From assembly GCA_011799875.1 (NCBI GenBank), contig CM022299.1, positions 30,965,996 to 31,029,995 on the forward strand: 64,000 bases of DNA, given 5' to 3'. Below, one piece after another: positions 1 through 10,700 of this stretch (positions are counted from its first letter, which is position 1; each line of letters opens with the position of its first letter). The translations under genes were made by a program, and so were the position numbers. Origin of the DNA: Thinopyrum elongatum (lineage: Eukaryota; Streptophyta; Magnoliopsida; Poales; Poaceae). The notes under the pieces were generated by a model. The model worked only from the letters and a program-made list of their open reading frames with translations. It was not told where the DNA came from and ran no database searches.

Positions 1-112
1 CTGGATCAAAACGATTCGCAAAATGTACAAAAACTTAACTCTACAGCCTCCAGTGCAGGGTATAAAAAAACTTAAAATCCCTATGTTCTCTTCGTGAAAA
101 TGCCCGTGCGTT

Positions 113-253
113 GTAGTAGTCCGTGAAGGAAAAGAATATGTCCTGCACTCTGTCAGCTTCCTGCAGAAGTACGAGGAAAAGATGGGCGATGCGATGGAAA
201 AGATGAGTTCAGAGAAGGGAAAGGAACAACTGACCCCGTCGTTTACCACATAA
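113..253 (+). CDS. Possible terminal exon of an unrecognised gene
   Basis: An open frame follows a possible acceptor (TTGTAG at 111-116) and ends at TAA 251-253. It reads roughly 45 residues, rich in Glu, Lys and Met near its end, including VLHSVSFLQKYEEKMGD. I do not recognise the family. The window begins too close upstream to see other exons. A chance open frame or a gene relic is equally possible; the composition is protein-like but that is the only support. Confidence 0.22.
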   Translation, partial: VVVREGKEYVLHSVSFLQKYEEKMGDAMEKMSSEKGKEQLTPSFTT

Positions 254-299
254 ATACCTCTTTCACTGCCACCCATACAGTGGACTCCGCCCGAACAGG

Positions 300-665
300 G
301 CTCGGCCTAGTTGAACACTGACGCAAGTTTTTAGCAGATCAGTGGCCGGGATGGGCGGGGGCTGTAGCCAGGGATTACAGAGGCTAAGTGTATCTGTCGA
401 CATACTGTCAGTTACCAGTTTCCGATAGTGTGGAGGAAGATGAAGCCCGGGCAGCCCTGGTTCGGCTGCATGCTCTGGCAAAAGTTTACAGAGGACCCGT
501 GGAGCTTGAGATGGATTGCAAAACAGTGACTGAATATCTAAACTCGGATGTGCCCACTCTTGCTCCCTGCTATGGAGTGATCCAAGATATAAAGGCGGGC
601 CTGTCTTGCTTTCCTTCGTTCAAAGTTGTATGTACAGGAAGGAGTCTTGTTTGCTTTAACACCAA
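300..665 (+). pseudogene. RNase H-like (RVT_3 type) fragment, broken
   Basis: The translation contains EEDEARAALVRLHALAK followed by VELEMDCKTVTEYL, the second and third acidic blocks of the RNase H-like domain found at the C-terminus of plant L1-type LINEs and in stand-alone plant copies. The upstream first block is still readable (ARDYRG near 370-390) but is separated by an in-frame TAA at 388-390 region, and a one-base deletion in the T run near 331 breaks the frame further up. After about 645 the conserved sequence stops and the frame runs into unrelated sequence to 762. This is a relic of a LINE tail or of a domesticated RNase H gene; it is not functional. Confidence 0.55.
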
Positions 666-769
666 ACTTGGGAAAGATCTGAAGGATTATGTCATTCAAA
701 TAGCAGGTGAGGGAAACACATCAATAATATATAGGCAGCAGAAACATATAGATGAACTATAGCTCTATA

Positions 770-2280
770 TAGAAACCATTGCTTTCCGACATACAAAATG
801 GTACGTACAGAATGAGATGAGCAAGGAAGCTTGGTACAAATACACAAATGCAGTTTCTGAACTTACTGTAATAATGAACATACAGATTAATAATTAAGTA
901 GGAGGATAGTTGTGCGGTTCGTTTCTGTTCTGAGGGCTAATGCTCATTTCTGGAGGAAAATAATCTCAGATTTCTAACTGAACTATAATCCCATGTAGGT
1001 ATGGTTGCAGAACAAAGAATATATTACACATCGATGTAATCCCTTCTTCTTCCTCACAGAACTAAATAAAAGAACACACAGGAGTAAAATTAGAATAACT
1101 GAATAAAAGAACGCACATGACTAATTTAAATTATGAATTGGGCAGAAACCTTTTCATGGTTGCCTAGCAAATGAAAATAGCATCTTATCATATATTGGGT
1201 ATTCAACAGAATCAAATACATGGTCAGAGTGTTCCTGAGATTGATGGTTTTTTAACTCTGTTCCTTGACAACATGGCCCCTGCTTGCTTACTGATGGATC
1301 AGATAGACAACCAAATCCTAAGTTTTGTTTTACTTTCACTTTGCAATTTAATATATGCAGCAGGACACTGTGGTACTACAATTTTCATTAAAGTAGCTAC
1401 TAAAGGCCCCTAGTCAACATATTAACATCATGGGCAATGTTTCTGAATGCCTGAAACATTACAGTGTGGCAAACAATTCTGAATTATAGTTTCCTGAAAC
1501 TGACATGTTTCTGTGAACATCTCAAACCTGGTGGATTTGCTGCCTAAGATATTTTCAACACGAATTGGTTCATTTTTCTTTTATAAATTCAGGTTCAAAA
1601 CTATCGCTTCTTAAGAGCATTTTCTGTACTTGTTCACTATCAAATTATTCAGTATATTGTCAACTGAAAATAGGCTGAACATCTGTGGTTGCTGCCTGCA
1701 GTCAGTTTTCCTTAAGAAAGAAGAAATGATATGGAATTTTGGTCTATTGAGCTTTCTTCTTAATGAAAATGAGGCATCTTTGAGAAAAAAAAAATTAGCA
1801 ATAGCATTCATCCTCTAGTAGGAATGAATGACACGGGTACCTTTAATATTCTTACTTGCGGAATTTCTATGATGATTTCAGTACAGTTTCAGATTTTAGA
1901 AAGTATGAACAACACAAAACTTTAAATATTTAATGTCTATGACTTTTTTGTTTGATGAAACCAGTGGAAAATATATTCTATATAAGTGGGAACAGGTCCA
2001 GAACGAGGCCCGTAAGAAACTATTTCAGCCAAGCAACCAACCAGACTATGACAGTATTTAGAAGAGTCTAAGCAATCACACATGTAACTCCAGGAATCAG
2101 AAAGAATAGTTCATTCAGATTCCCTGCCCAATATCATTGAATAACTAACAAGAAAAAAAATAAGCTCCTACATTCAGCAATATAAAGCTAGCATAGTTGG
2201 CACCCCAAATTGAAGAATCATTCTGCATCCTGGAAAGGATAATATCAGCAAGTGTTGTGCAGGTCAAATTACCAACCAAC
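770..2280. other. AT-rich stretch with no supported gene
   Basis: About 1.5 kb of AT-rich DNA. Open frames here are short, lack compositional support and have no recognisable domain. It could be intronic or 3' untranslated sequence of the weak minus-strand remnants further right, but nothing in it proves that. Confidence 0.5.
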
Positions 2281-2299
2281 AAAACCATGATATGCATCA

Positions 2300-2950
2300 T
2301 GTGACAGTAGCATCGTTTAAGGGAAAATGCTCTACCAGGAGATTGAGAGCATACATGCTGATGACCACATCGCTTCGACAGGTATCCATTGGAATCTCAG
2401 GTGCATCGTACAGTGTTGTATTATCGAGTTCCACCATGTGGTCAGCTGTAAGCTTGCTGATGAAAACACAACCTGGGAGTTTTGAAGTGCTGCTGTAGAT
2501 TCCTCACAAAGGTCAAACCCAGTTAGCAGTTACTTCTATGCAACCCAGTTTGATGTTACCAAAAGGATCAAAGTAATTCAAGACATGTGAACTAAACCAA
2601 GAGGCGGCAGGGAAGAACATATATGTGTGTACCTGCGGATGATCGTCAAGATTAGGTCGGACGAAGGGTGTGCTCACACAACACATGTTTGATGAGACAC
2701 CGGCATCCTCATACATCTCTCTTGTTTAAGTTTTCTCTCCTTGTTTGTTGGTTTCTTTGCTAAAACAATATGACAGCAAGTCATCAGGCAGAAATAAAAT
2801 CACCATTGGTATTAATAAAGAGATTTCAAGAAAGTAAAAATACGTCAAATAGGAGAAGCTTACATGCCATCTTGAAATTCCTAGAAACCGAGTGACATCC
2901 GATGCATGACCAACATACACTGGAAACAATACAAACCTGCATGTTCTGTA
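2300..2950 (-). pseudogene. Unassigned minus-strand coding remnant
   Basis: On the minus strand three pieces look protein-like. The first (about 2950-2865) ends at a plausible donor, GCAT|GTAAGC. The second (2716-2513) reads through FFPAASWFSSHVLNYFDPFG. The third (2498-2300) reads TADHMVELDNTTLYDAPEIP. The second and third are in the same frame, separated by two stops within about 15 bases, too short for an intron, so either the frame is broken or splicing differs. I do not recognise the product. It may be a decayed host gene whose 5' end is the GC-rich block at 3030-3420. Confidence 0.25.
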
Positions 2951-3029
2951 CACTCTCCCGAGTTGAATCCTGAATTAAGTATGACAATGGGACAACTCAA
3001 GATATATCAACCTTCAAATCCATTACCCT

Positions 3030-3420
3030 GATCTGACGGCAGCGACGGTCGTAGGCGGTGGGAGTCAACCTAGCAGAGGATGTGTGCAACGTTGGAGCAG
3101 GCAGAGGATGCGCGGCTCCTCGAGGAGGACCCGTTCCGGCCGTGGGGATGTGGATCCAGGCGGCGGAGCTTGGCAGGGGTGGGGTGGCGGCGCTGGGAGG
3201 TGCAGCCGACGGGGAAGGCGAGGGGCGGCCGGATCCGCAGGTGCTGGCGACGAACGACGGCGGAGTCGGGCGCTCGGGGATCCCGATGGGAGGCGGGTAG
3301 GCGGTGGCGGCGCTCGGCGGAGGGGGTGGCCGGCGGCGCGCGGTGAGGCGGGGCGGGCAGGAGGCGGCGGCGCGCTGCAGGATCGGAGGCAGGTCGTGCG
3401 GCTGGCTGGGCTATTTTTAT
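3030..3420. other. GC-rich, CpG-rich block
   Basis: About 400 bp of strongly GC-rich, CpG-rich sequence, open in several frames on both strands as expected from composition alone. Such islands in grass genomes often mark the 5' end of a gene. Here the nearest candidate is the weak minus-strand remnant to the left. No domain is visible in any frame. Confidence 0.4.
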
Positions 3421-3659
3421 TTTCTTTTCTCTCGCCCGTATACCGGTTCGGGAGGACCGCGGGTTGAATACAAACAATGAGAGGGACTTTTTTTGCAAAA
3501 CTGACGCGACGGTGAGCCCGACGAAGTCAACGAGCGAACGCCAAAGAGTCGTTTCGGTCTCTCGGTACACATCCGTCTGCACTCGTGATTGGATTTTCAC
3601 CGTACCCTTGGCTAATACTGGTATGCAATCTGCTGCACCAGTCATAGGCTCGTAGCCTA

Positions 3660-4016
3660 ATTAGGCTGCTACGTGGTGAGGTGGTTGTATGGAAAACGGA
3701 GAGTTTTGTCTTTACTTTAACTAGTAAGTGAGCATGTGCAATGCATGTTGATATTAGAGAAAAATCAACTGCACGTTGATATTAGGTAGGATATCAATTA
3801 CGTGTTAATTATGATATTAATATAGATGTTCATATTTGATATGCTATTAATTGCACGCTCAACATATTGAGAGCTCATCATGAAAGCAATCTAGGTCGTT
3901 GGATTGACATTGTTTGATGGTCGAGATTAATTGGATCTGCCCCTTTGGGTCTTTTTATATTGGTATAATATAATATAATATAATATATAGATTTGTCATT
4001 TGCAGCTATGCAACCG
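3660..4016. repeat. AT-rich spacer ending in a TATAA microsatellite
   Basis: No gene is seen. The stretch is AT-rich and ends in about five TATAA/ATAAT units (about 3962-3987), a few bases before the Harbinger insertion. The block near 3715-3745 resembles sequence often seen at ends of small grass repeats, but I could not define terminal repeats or a TSD. Confidence 0.45.
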
Positions 4017-4019
4017 TGA

Positions 4020-6648
4020 CAGCATCTCCAACAGCCGCGCCGGAAATTTTTGGTTTTTAGTGCGCGCGCAACCGCTCAGCGAGCTTCAGCGGAGGCGTAA
4101 TAACCGCGCGCGCGGCATAAAGAGTTCAGTGCGCGGTCCGAAACGCCAGCGAGCCATTTATTTGGTGCGCCCGCTTCCGCGCGCCGCACACTCGAGCGCT
4201 CGCGCCGCACTCTCTCCGCCGCGCCACTTTCGCCCCGCCCGCGCTGCCGCCGGCGAATTGGCCCGATGGACTGACACGCCGGCACCCCCCTCACCCCTTC
4301 CTACACTCGCGACCCCTCCGCCGCCACCGCCGCCAACCCTAGCGCGGGGAGCTTTGGCTTCGCCTCCGTCGATGCTCCTCCAAGCACCGGCATCGCGCGC
4401 GGCCTTGTCATGCCGCCACGGACGACCTCGGCGGCCGGTGGCGTCGCGCCGGTGCCCGCCGTGAAGCCACGTGCCCCCCTCTCGAAGCTCCCAAATGCGG
4501 CGCGGACGAAGAAGGGCAAGGTATCCGCAAAGAAGAACAAGGCGGCGGACGGCTCCTCTAGGCCGTCGAGGAAGAAGCTTGCAGGGCGTGCGACGGACGC
4601 GGCGTCGACCGAAGCGCCGGCGAGCTCACTTGTTGAGCCGGCGGCCGACGCGCACAAGGTGTTCGATTAAATGCCCGCAAGGTATAATTTCGCCAACTTT
4701 TTGTTGTTGTTGTTTTTTGAATGCATACATATGGATAGCTTATTTGCTTCATTGTATATACTTTGTAGTTTCAATAATGAGGCATATATGTCAACTATGG
4801 GTGTTGGCTCCAACAATTCTCATTGGTCTCAAACCAATGAGATGCATTTCGATGATCATGAGTTTGAGGTGGACGAGGATGGTGAGGGCATCGTCGATGC
4901 ACCGAAAGGAAGGGGGGGGGCAACTACACCATGGATGAAGACATCTTGCTATGCAATACTTGGTTGCAAGTGTCGAGGGATCCCTCCGTTGGAGGGGATC
5001 AAAGTAGAGATGCATATTGGCTCCGGATGAAGGAACACTTTGATGTACACAACAAAAGTGGAATTGACCGCTCCGGAAGATCTCTTCGCTCCCGGTGGTC
5101 GACAATCAACCGAGATTGTCAAAGGTGGGCGGCCGCACTCAAGGTGATTGACAAGTTGAACCCAAGTGGCACTAATGATAGAGATAGGGTAAGTTCCATT
5201 TCTTTCATGATTCTTCCACGTTCATCATGCTTCTTCTTGGTGTTTCTAGTGCTAACTTGTTTTTTTTTGTAGCTCACTATTGCACAAAACTTGTTCAAAG
5301 GAGAGGAGAAGAAGACCAAGAAAGGGAAGATCAAGAAAGGGAGACCATTTACCTTGCCTCGTTGCTATGAAGAATTGAAGGATGATGAGAAATGGAAGCC
5401 CCGTGATGCTATCGATGATGATGATGATGATGATGAGAGCAACAAACACAAGCGAACTATTGATTTGGATGATGATGAGGAGGAGGCATCAAGTAATGAC
5501 GGCAAGAGAAGCCCTACACCAAACTCGGTTTCGTACTCCAAGCCAAAAAGACCGGATGGATGCAAGACAGACGCAAAAGAAAAGAAGAAGAGGAAAGGAG
5601 ATGACGAGCTAAAAAATGCTATGGAAGCTATTGTGAAGGCAAGAAAGGAAGCGAATGAGGTGAGGAAGATGGCAAGGAACCAAGATGCCGCGGCCGAGGA
5701 GAGGAGGGTGGTGGCCGAGGAGAGGAAGGTGGCATTGGAGGAGAGGAAGGTTGCCATGGAGGAGCGAACTAGGTTGTTGGAATGGGAGAAGTACTTGTTC
5801 TTCATGGACACATCTACCCTCGATGATGCGCAAAAGAAGTACGTCAAACTTGCCCGTGAAGAAGTCTTGGTCCAAAAAAGACCCATGGTTGGCGGTGGCA
5901 TGGGCACCATGCATGGGAGGTGGTGGCATGGGCGGCATGGGAGGCGGTGGCATTGGCGGCATGGGAGGCATCGGTGGCTTCGGAGCTACCATGGGCGGCA
6001 TGGGTGGCATGGGTGGCTTCGGAGCTACCATGGAGGCCATGGGAGGCATGGGTGGCTTTGGAGCTACCATGGGAGGCATGAGTTTTGCGTCTCTCATGGG
6101 AGGCATGGGAGCACCTCCGGGCGGCATGGGCGGAATGTCTTCCGGTGTGCCTCATCACACACCTTCCGTTGAAAATCTTGCCAACACCTTCCGAGCTCCA
6201 CATGATGATGCAGCGCGCGACGATGAATAGGAGGAGGAAGAATCGTCTTCGGATGAGGAAGAGGAATAGGAGGAAGAGGAGGACGAAGACGAGGATGAGG
6301 CATGATTGTTGATGTGCCATTCGTTTGTGTGAACTTTTATGTCATGAACTTTGTTCGGATTTTGAACTTGGTTGGATGATGTTGTGGGCATGAATTTGAA
6401 CTTCTATGCCATGAACTTGTTTGGGTGATTTTAAACTATGTCATGTCTTTGTTTTGATGTTTCAAATATCATCATCGCCTTCAAAACGCAACATATGGCA
6501 AGCACCGGCTGCTCGCGCGTGCTGCAGTTTAGCGTGCCTGTTGGAGCGGCTCGCGCGCGCTAAACTTTGCAGCGGCCGCTAGACCAAGCGCTTCTCGCCG
6601 CGCAAAAACTTATAAACAACATGCTGCAAACGCTTGTTGGAGATGCTC
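4020..6648. mobile_element. PIF/Harbinger-type DNA element without transposase
   Basis: The ends are inverted repeats: CAGCATCTCCAACA at 4020 and its near-perfect complement TGTTGGAGATGCTC ending at 6648 (one mismatch at the outermost base). A 3-bp duplication TGA flanks both sides (4017-4019 and 6649-6651), as for PIF/Harbinger elements, whose usual target is TTA/TAA-like. The subterminal parts are GC-rich on both sides. The only cargo is a Myb/NAM-associated gene relic; no DDE transposase is present, so the element would need one supplied in trans. Confidence 0.75.
4410..6230 (+). pseudogene. Myb/SANT-like, NAM-associated C-terminal protein (Harbinger ORF1 type), broken
   Basis: Three exons can be traced: 4410-4681 (donor AG|GTATAA), 4769-5188 (donor AGG|GTAAGT) and 5273-6230. 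Exon 2 encodes a Myb/trihelix-like module (DILLCNTWL ... SLRSRWSTINRDCQRW). Exon 3 encodes a basic/acidic linker, a long charged helix (EERRVVAEERKVALEERKVA), then the conserved MDTSTLDDAQKKY region and a Gly-Gly-Met repeat tail. Family members bind DNA and accompany Harbinger elements. Lesions: an in-frame TAA at 4668-4670 just before the first intron, a frameshift in the G run at 4911-4920, and another near 5912 at the start of the GGM tail. Grass genomes often annotate relatives misleadingly as glutathione S-transferase T3-like. Confidence 0.75.
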
Positions 6649-6651
6649 TGA

Positions 6652-6932
6652 GAAGAGAGACACCGTACGAGAGCAAGCAAGCCATCTGCCGTAGAGTACG
6701 TACTAGGACGTAGGAGTAACCCTGCATGGGATCGAACTCCTTCCATGATTTGCTTTGGCCTGCATGCTCTGCTTGCGAGCAATTGGCGCCACTTCGATCC
6801 GTCAAAGATTCCCCCCGCCAGCTTTATCGACGAGTCCACCTCCACCGTACGCTTGCTCTCGGGAAATGATGAGTGCGTGCGTGCGTGCATGAGGCGTCAG
6901 AACTCAGAGCACAACACGAGAGCAGAACACAG
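6652..6932. other. Host flank between two insertions
   Basis: About 280 bp of unique-looking sequence between the Harbinger element and the minus-strand LINE. In the empty site it joins 8824-8964 and then 60220 onward. No coding or RNA feature is visible. Confidence 0.5.
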
Positions 6933-7040
6933 GGCCCGAGTTTTTTTTTTAGCAGTCAACGGGGGGCGATCGCCCATCTGAACTCATTTTTGTATTTATA
7001 ATAAAAGACAGCGGATCGGTGATTACATAGCTCCGTGGAG

Positions 7041-7067
7041 CAGAGAGAGAGAGAGAGAGAGAGAGAA
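7041..7067. repeat. (GA)n microsatellite
   Basis: About thirteen GA dinucleotides lie in the 3' untranslated part of the minus-strand LINE, between its stop codon and its poly-A tail. Confidence 0.9.
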
Positions 7068-7076
7068 GGAGGGGAA

Positions 7077-8811
7077 TCAGCTACATACAGCTTCACACCA
7101 TAGCAGCAACAGGGCACAGTCAATGCGGGAGGGGGCCCGGACCATCCACAGTCGGAGGTGCTCCTGGACCGAATGCCGCAAGTCAAGATCGGAGGTCCGA
7201 ATGTTATCGAACACCATCCGGTTCTGGGTCTTCCAAACAACCCAAAGGACACAACACATCGCCGTGCTTAGAAGCGGACGAGCGCAGGAGGGGTGGCAGG
7301 CAGTGAAGGCACACCAAACATATTCAACACAACAATCGACGGGCATACTGTGGCGGCCGAGAACGCGCTCCCACATCGGATGCAAGCGGGGACACTCGAA
7401 GAACAGGTGCACGATCGTCTCAGACCGACCGGGGCAAAAGGGGCAGTCATCATGTTCGAGGAAGCCGATCCGATGCAGGAAGCTTCGCGTACGGGTGTTA
7501 CCGTGTCACAGAACCCAGACAAACACCTTGACCTTGATGGGCATGAAGCCATCCCAATTGAGGTCATGCAGGGGGAGCTCACACCCGGAAAGCTTGATCA
7601 TATGGTACACCGCTCTCGCCTTGAACTGAAGACACCCACCCCAAGCCAGGATTCGCTCATCACCCCCCTCAGAGAACTGGACACGATCGAGGGCCGATCG
7701 AAGCAAGCAAAGTTCCAAACCTGCAATCCTGGACAAACGATTGTGCACGGGGACTGCACCAGCACCAAACCGACCGAAGTCCCCCAGGGTTGCTTCGGGG
7801 CGGAGACAATGTGAATAAGCCGCGGGGAGAGCAGCCGCCAAATGACCCAGCGAGGTCCAGTTGTTGTGCCAGATGGAGGTGTGCGCCCCGTCGCCAACCC
7901 TCATTGATGTAAGCGATTGATATAGCGAGACAAGGGAGGCAAAGGCTTTCCAGGTGGGGGTCGAGGCCGCCGGATGATCACACATGTACCAACGGCGAAC
8001 CCAGACAGTCCACGGGTTACACGCACCACTGAAGATTTTATGAACCATCTTCAGAAGGAGGCAGGTATTCTGGACGCCAATATCCACCAAGCCAAGCCCC
8101 CCTTCTAAGCGGAGCCGGCAGGCGTCCTGCCAGGCAACCTGACAATCACCTCCAGAGCACTCACTCGCCCCTTTCCAGAACATGGCCCTACGGAGGCGGT
8201 CCATCTTGGCCACAGTGCCCTTAGAGAGGGGGAGCACCGACATGGCATGAGTAGGGATCGCAGAGAGTACCGTAGAAGTGAGTGTCAAATGACCCCCCTG
8301 ATTGAGGAAACGGGTGCGCCATCCTGGGATGCGCCGCTCGATCTTGATCGGCAAGAAGTCCAGGGCGCTAGCGGGCAGCTTTGCATCGGAGAGAGGTAAG
8401 CCGAGGTACGTCTGGGTGAATATTGACAGCGGGCAGCCAAGCCCCGCAGCCAGGAGAGTGGGACGAGTGGGGTCAACGCTTACCGGAACGAATGTGCTTT
8501 TGTGAAAGTTGATAGACAGCCCCGTAGCAGCAGAGAATGTATCCAGAATAGACTTGAGCCGCGCGAGCTGCCCCTGTTCAGCACGGACCAAGATGAGAGT
8601 GTCGTCTGCATATTGAATGACAGGACACGGAAAATCATCGACGTGCAGATGTAACAGCCTAGACGGGGAGGCATCCCTGACAATCAACTTGTGGAGAAGG
8701 TCTGCAACGATCAAGAAGAGGTAAGATGACAACGGGTCCCCCTGGCGTAACCCCTTTTTACACTGAATCCATCTGTCGGGTACTCCGTTCAACAACACCG
8801 CAGTCTTACAT
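7077..8811 (-). pseudogene. LINE ORF2 C-terminal half (reverse transcriptase to zf-RVT)
   Basis: The reading frame begins inside the reverse transcriptase at [11 protein letters not shown] and contains the catalytic box as YADDTLIL, then the thumb/connection region and a C-terminal zinc-finger-like zf-RVT motif (CPFC ... H ... C near 7450-7400). It ends at a stop at 7077. One in-frame TGA at 7506-7508 interrupts it; the surrounding frame continues unchanged, so a single base change is enough to explain it, and CGA is the likely earlier codon. Endonuclease and N-terminal RT parts are absent because of 5' truncation. It cannot drive retrotransposition. Confidence 0.8.
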
Positions 8812-8823
8812 GGCCCGAGTTTT

Positions 8824-8964
8824 GAGCCCATCATCGAGGTGTCCCGCTTGTCTGATTCCTCGGATCCGCTCGATTCACGCAACATAACATGTAGCTGCAG
8901 TGGACTCGACCGGTGGCGTACGAAAAATGCTTGTTGCCACGCGCGCCACTACCCCGCGCCCATG
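8824..8964. other. Host flank and left TSD of the large LINE
   Basis: The segment ends in the left target-site copy CTACCCCGCGCCCATG (8949-8964), which matches 60204-60219 with one mismatch. No gene is seen. Confidence 0.7.
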
Positions 8965-9148
8965 GAAAGCGGATCCACCACGTTATCTCTCTAAGGGGCG
9001 ACTGAAAGGCAAGGCGATCGGAAGGTGGCGCCTAGGGTTAGGGTTTTGAACGTAGGGTGGTGGTGATCTCAAGGCAGCGGGGGTGCGGCGACGGCGCCGC
9101 AGTCCCGGCTGGTTTCTGCGTTTGGTTTTCCTACTCGACGGGGAGCCC

Positions 9149-10700
9149 ATGGCCTCTTCCTCGAGTAGGGGAGGGAGGACTCCTCCCGTGGTGGCGACTC
9201 CGGTGAAGACAGCTCCGTAGACGACCGGGGGGCGGGGCGACAAGGCGGGTGGGAGATTCTCGGAGTCTCCGGCCGATGGTAAGCCCACGGAGGAAGCTGC
9301 GTCCCTATCGGCAAAGATGGGGGGCTGGCGCTGACTGAGAAGGAGGCGGCCGGCTTTGTGTTTGACGATCCTGAACCAGGGAAAAAACTGGAGATGAAGT
9401 GGGCGGTCGTCGGGAAGGCCTTCTCCCCGCGCCCTCTGATTAAGCACGCGTTTGAGAGAGCTATGCAGCGAGCCTGGGGTCTCCACATAGATGCCCAATT
9501 CAAGGTGTTGGGGGGCAATATGTTCATGATCAGATTCGGCAGCGAGGCGGATTGGAAGCATGTTCTCCATAATGGCCCATGGCAGTTTGATTTCAATGTG
9601 GTGGCGCTGAAGGACTATGGTGGTGAGACCAGGCCGTCCGAGATGGTTTTTGATTCAATTGAGGCCTGGGTGAGGGTTGATGATCTGCCCTTGGATAAAA
9701 GATCGAAGGCATTTGGTGAGGCCCTTGGGAACTTGCTGGGGACGGTGGTGAAAGTAGATGTTGGAGAAGATGAACTAGCTAGGGGGACTCAGCTCAGGGT
9801 ACGGGCTAAGATTGCTTTGCATGAACCACTAGTACGTGGTTTCTATCTGAAGAAGAACCCGACGACAAAGAGAAAACATGGTTTGATTTTGCTTACGAGA
9901 AAGTTCCTCACTTTTGTTTTGACTGCGGAAGATTAGTGCATGTGGATGGAATCTGCGATTCCCCGGTGGATCCTTTGTCGCAGTGGGGAGAATGGTTAAG
10001 TGCCTCTCCGGGTAGGTCCTCGTCGAGTCACCATGAGAAGAAACAGTGGCAGGGAGCCTCGAGCAAGAATTTCAGCAAGGAGAGCTCAATGTCCAGCGGA
10101 GGTGACAACGGCCCGAAGGGGCAAGCGTATGTGAGAGACCTCCCAACTCGCAGATCCCTATATAGAGACTATACACCCTCGGCTGACTCCTACACTGGTA
10201 GGTCGAAGCAGAAAGGGAAGGAACAAGAGGAAGTTCTCAGCCCGCATAAAACGCACACTGGTGCGGAAGGAGCTAAAGAGAAGGATCTACGCCAGAACTT
10301 GGAGGAAAGAAGAGAGAAGGAGCTGCGGAATGAATTGCACCAAAAAGTAAGAGAGGGCATCATTTCCCCAAAGAAGAGCCAAGAGTACAGAGACAGGCAG
10401 CAAGGCCGGGGGGAGCGATCACCTAGGGGGCAGCACCGCAGGCCAGGGTACTATGTACGTAAGCCCAGAAGAGATGAAGGGGCATCTCGACAGCGAGAGA
10501 GCCACCAATGGTATGTTCCCAGAGAGAAGAAGCATCCATCTAGACAGATGTGGGTGCCAGTAGGGGATGGGGCTCAGAAGGAGGGAGGCGATTCGCTCTC
10601 TGGTGAAAAACGGCAGAAAGTGTCGTCAGTCTTTGAGCGTATTGGTGATCACGGAGCTAAAGCGGCAGACCCCAGAAGCCGGGGCCGCCGGGAGCAATGA
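9149..10700 (+). pseudogene. LINE ORF1 protein (DUF4283 plus zinc knuckle), broken
   Basis: The likely start is ATG 9149. A premature TAG lies at 9218-9220 and a frame change near 9315. The DUF4283 domain occupies about 9340-9850 (MKWAVVGKAFSPRPL ... VVALKDYGGETRPSE). A further frameshift near 9855 separates it from a knuckle-like segment (VPHFCFDCGRLVH), after which a basic, Arg/Lys/Ser-rich tail runs to the stop at 10698-10700. The stop overlaps the ORF2 start (ATG 10697), as is common in plant L1s. The protein would bind element RNA; this copy cannot be translated whole. Confidence 0.75.

Larger units (their letters stand above)
6933..8823 (-). mobile_element. 5'-truncated L1-type LINE with 12-bp TSD
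   Basis: The string GGCCCGAGTTTT occurs at 6933-6944 and again at 8812-8823. Between them lies a minus-strand LINE piece that ends, in its own orientation, in an oligo-A (the T run 6941-6950). The body is about 6945-8811. A poly-A tail, 5' truncation inside the reverse transcriptase and a TSD are the hallmarks of target-primed reverse transcription. The open frame that continues to 8885 therefore includes about 24 codons of flanking DNA, which are not part of the LINE protein. Confidence 0.85.

Noticed and set aside
3070..3645. Long minus-strand frame (191 codons) in the GC-rich block
   Set aside because: Several frames are open on both strands here, the composition explains it, and the translation is low-complexity Arg/Pro with no domain.
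3715..4005. A possible small repeat element in the AT-rich spacer
   Set aside because: No terminal inverted repeat, TSD or Helitron-type end could be demonstrated.
8812..8885. N-terminal 24 codons of the LINE frame ending at 8885
   Set aside because: They lie outside the TSD and belong to flanking DNA.
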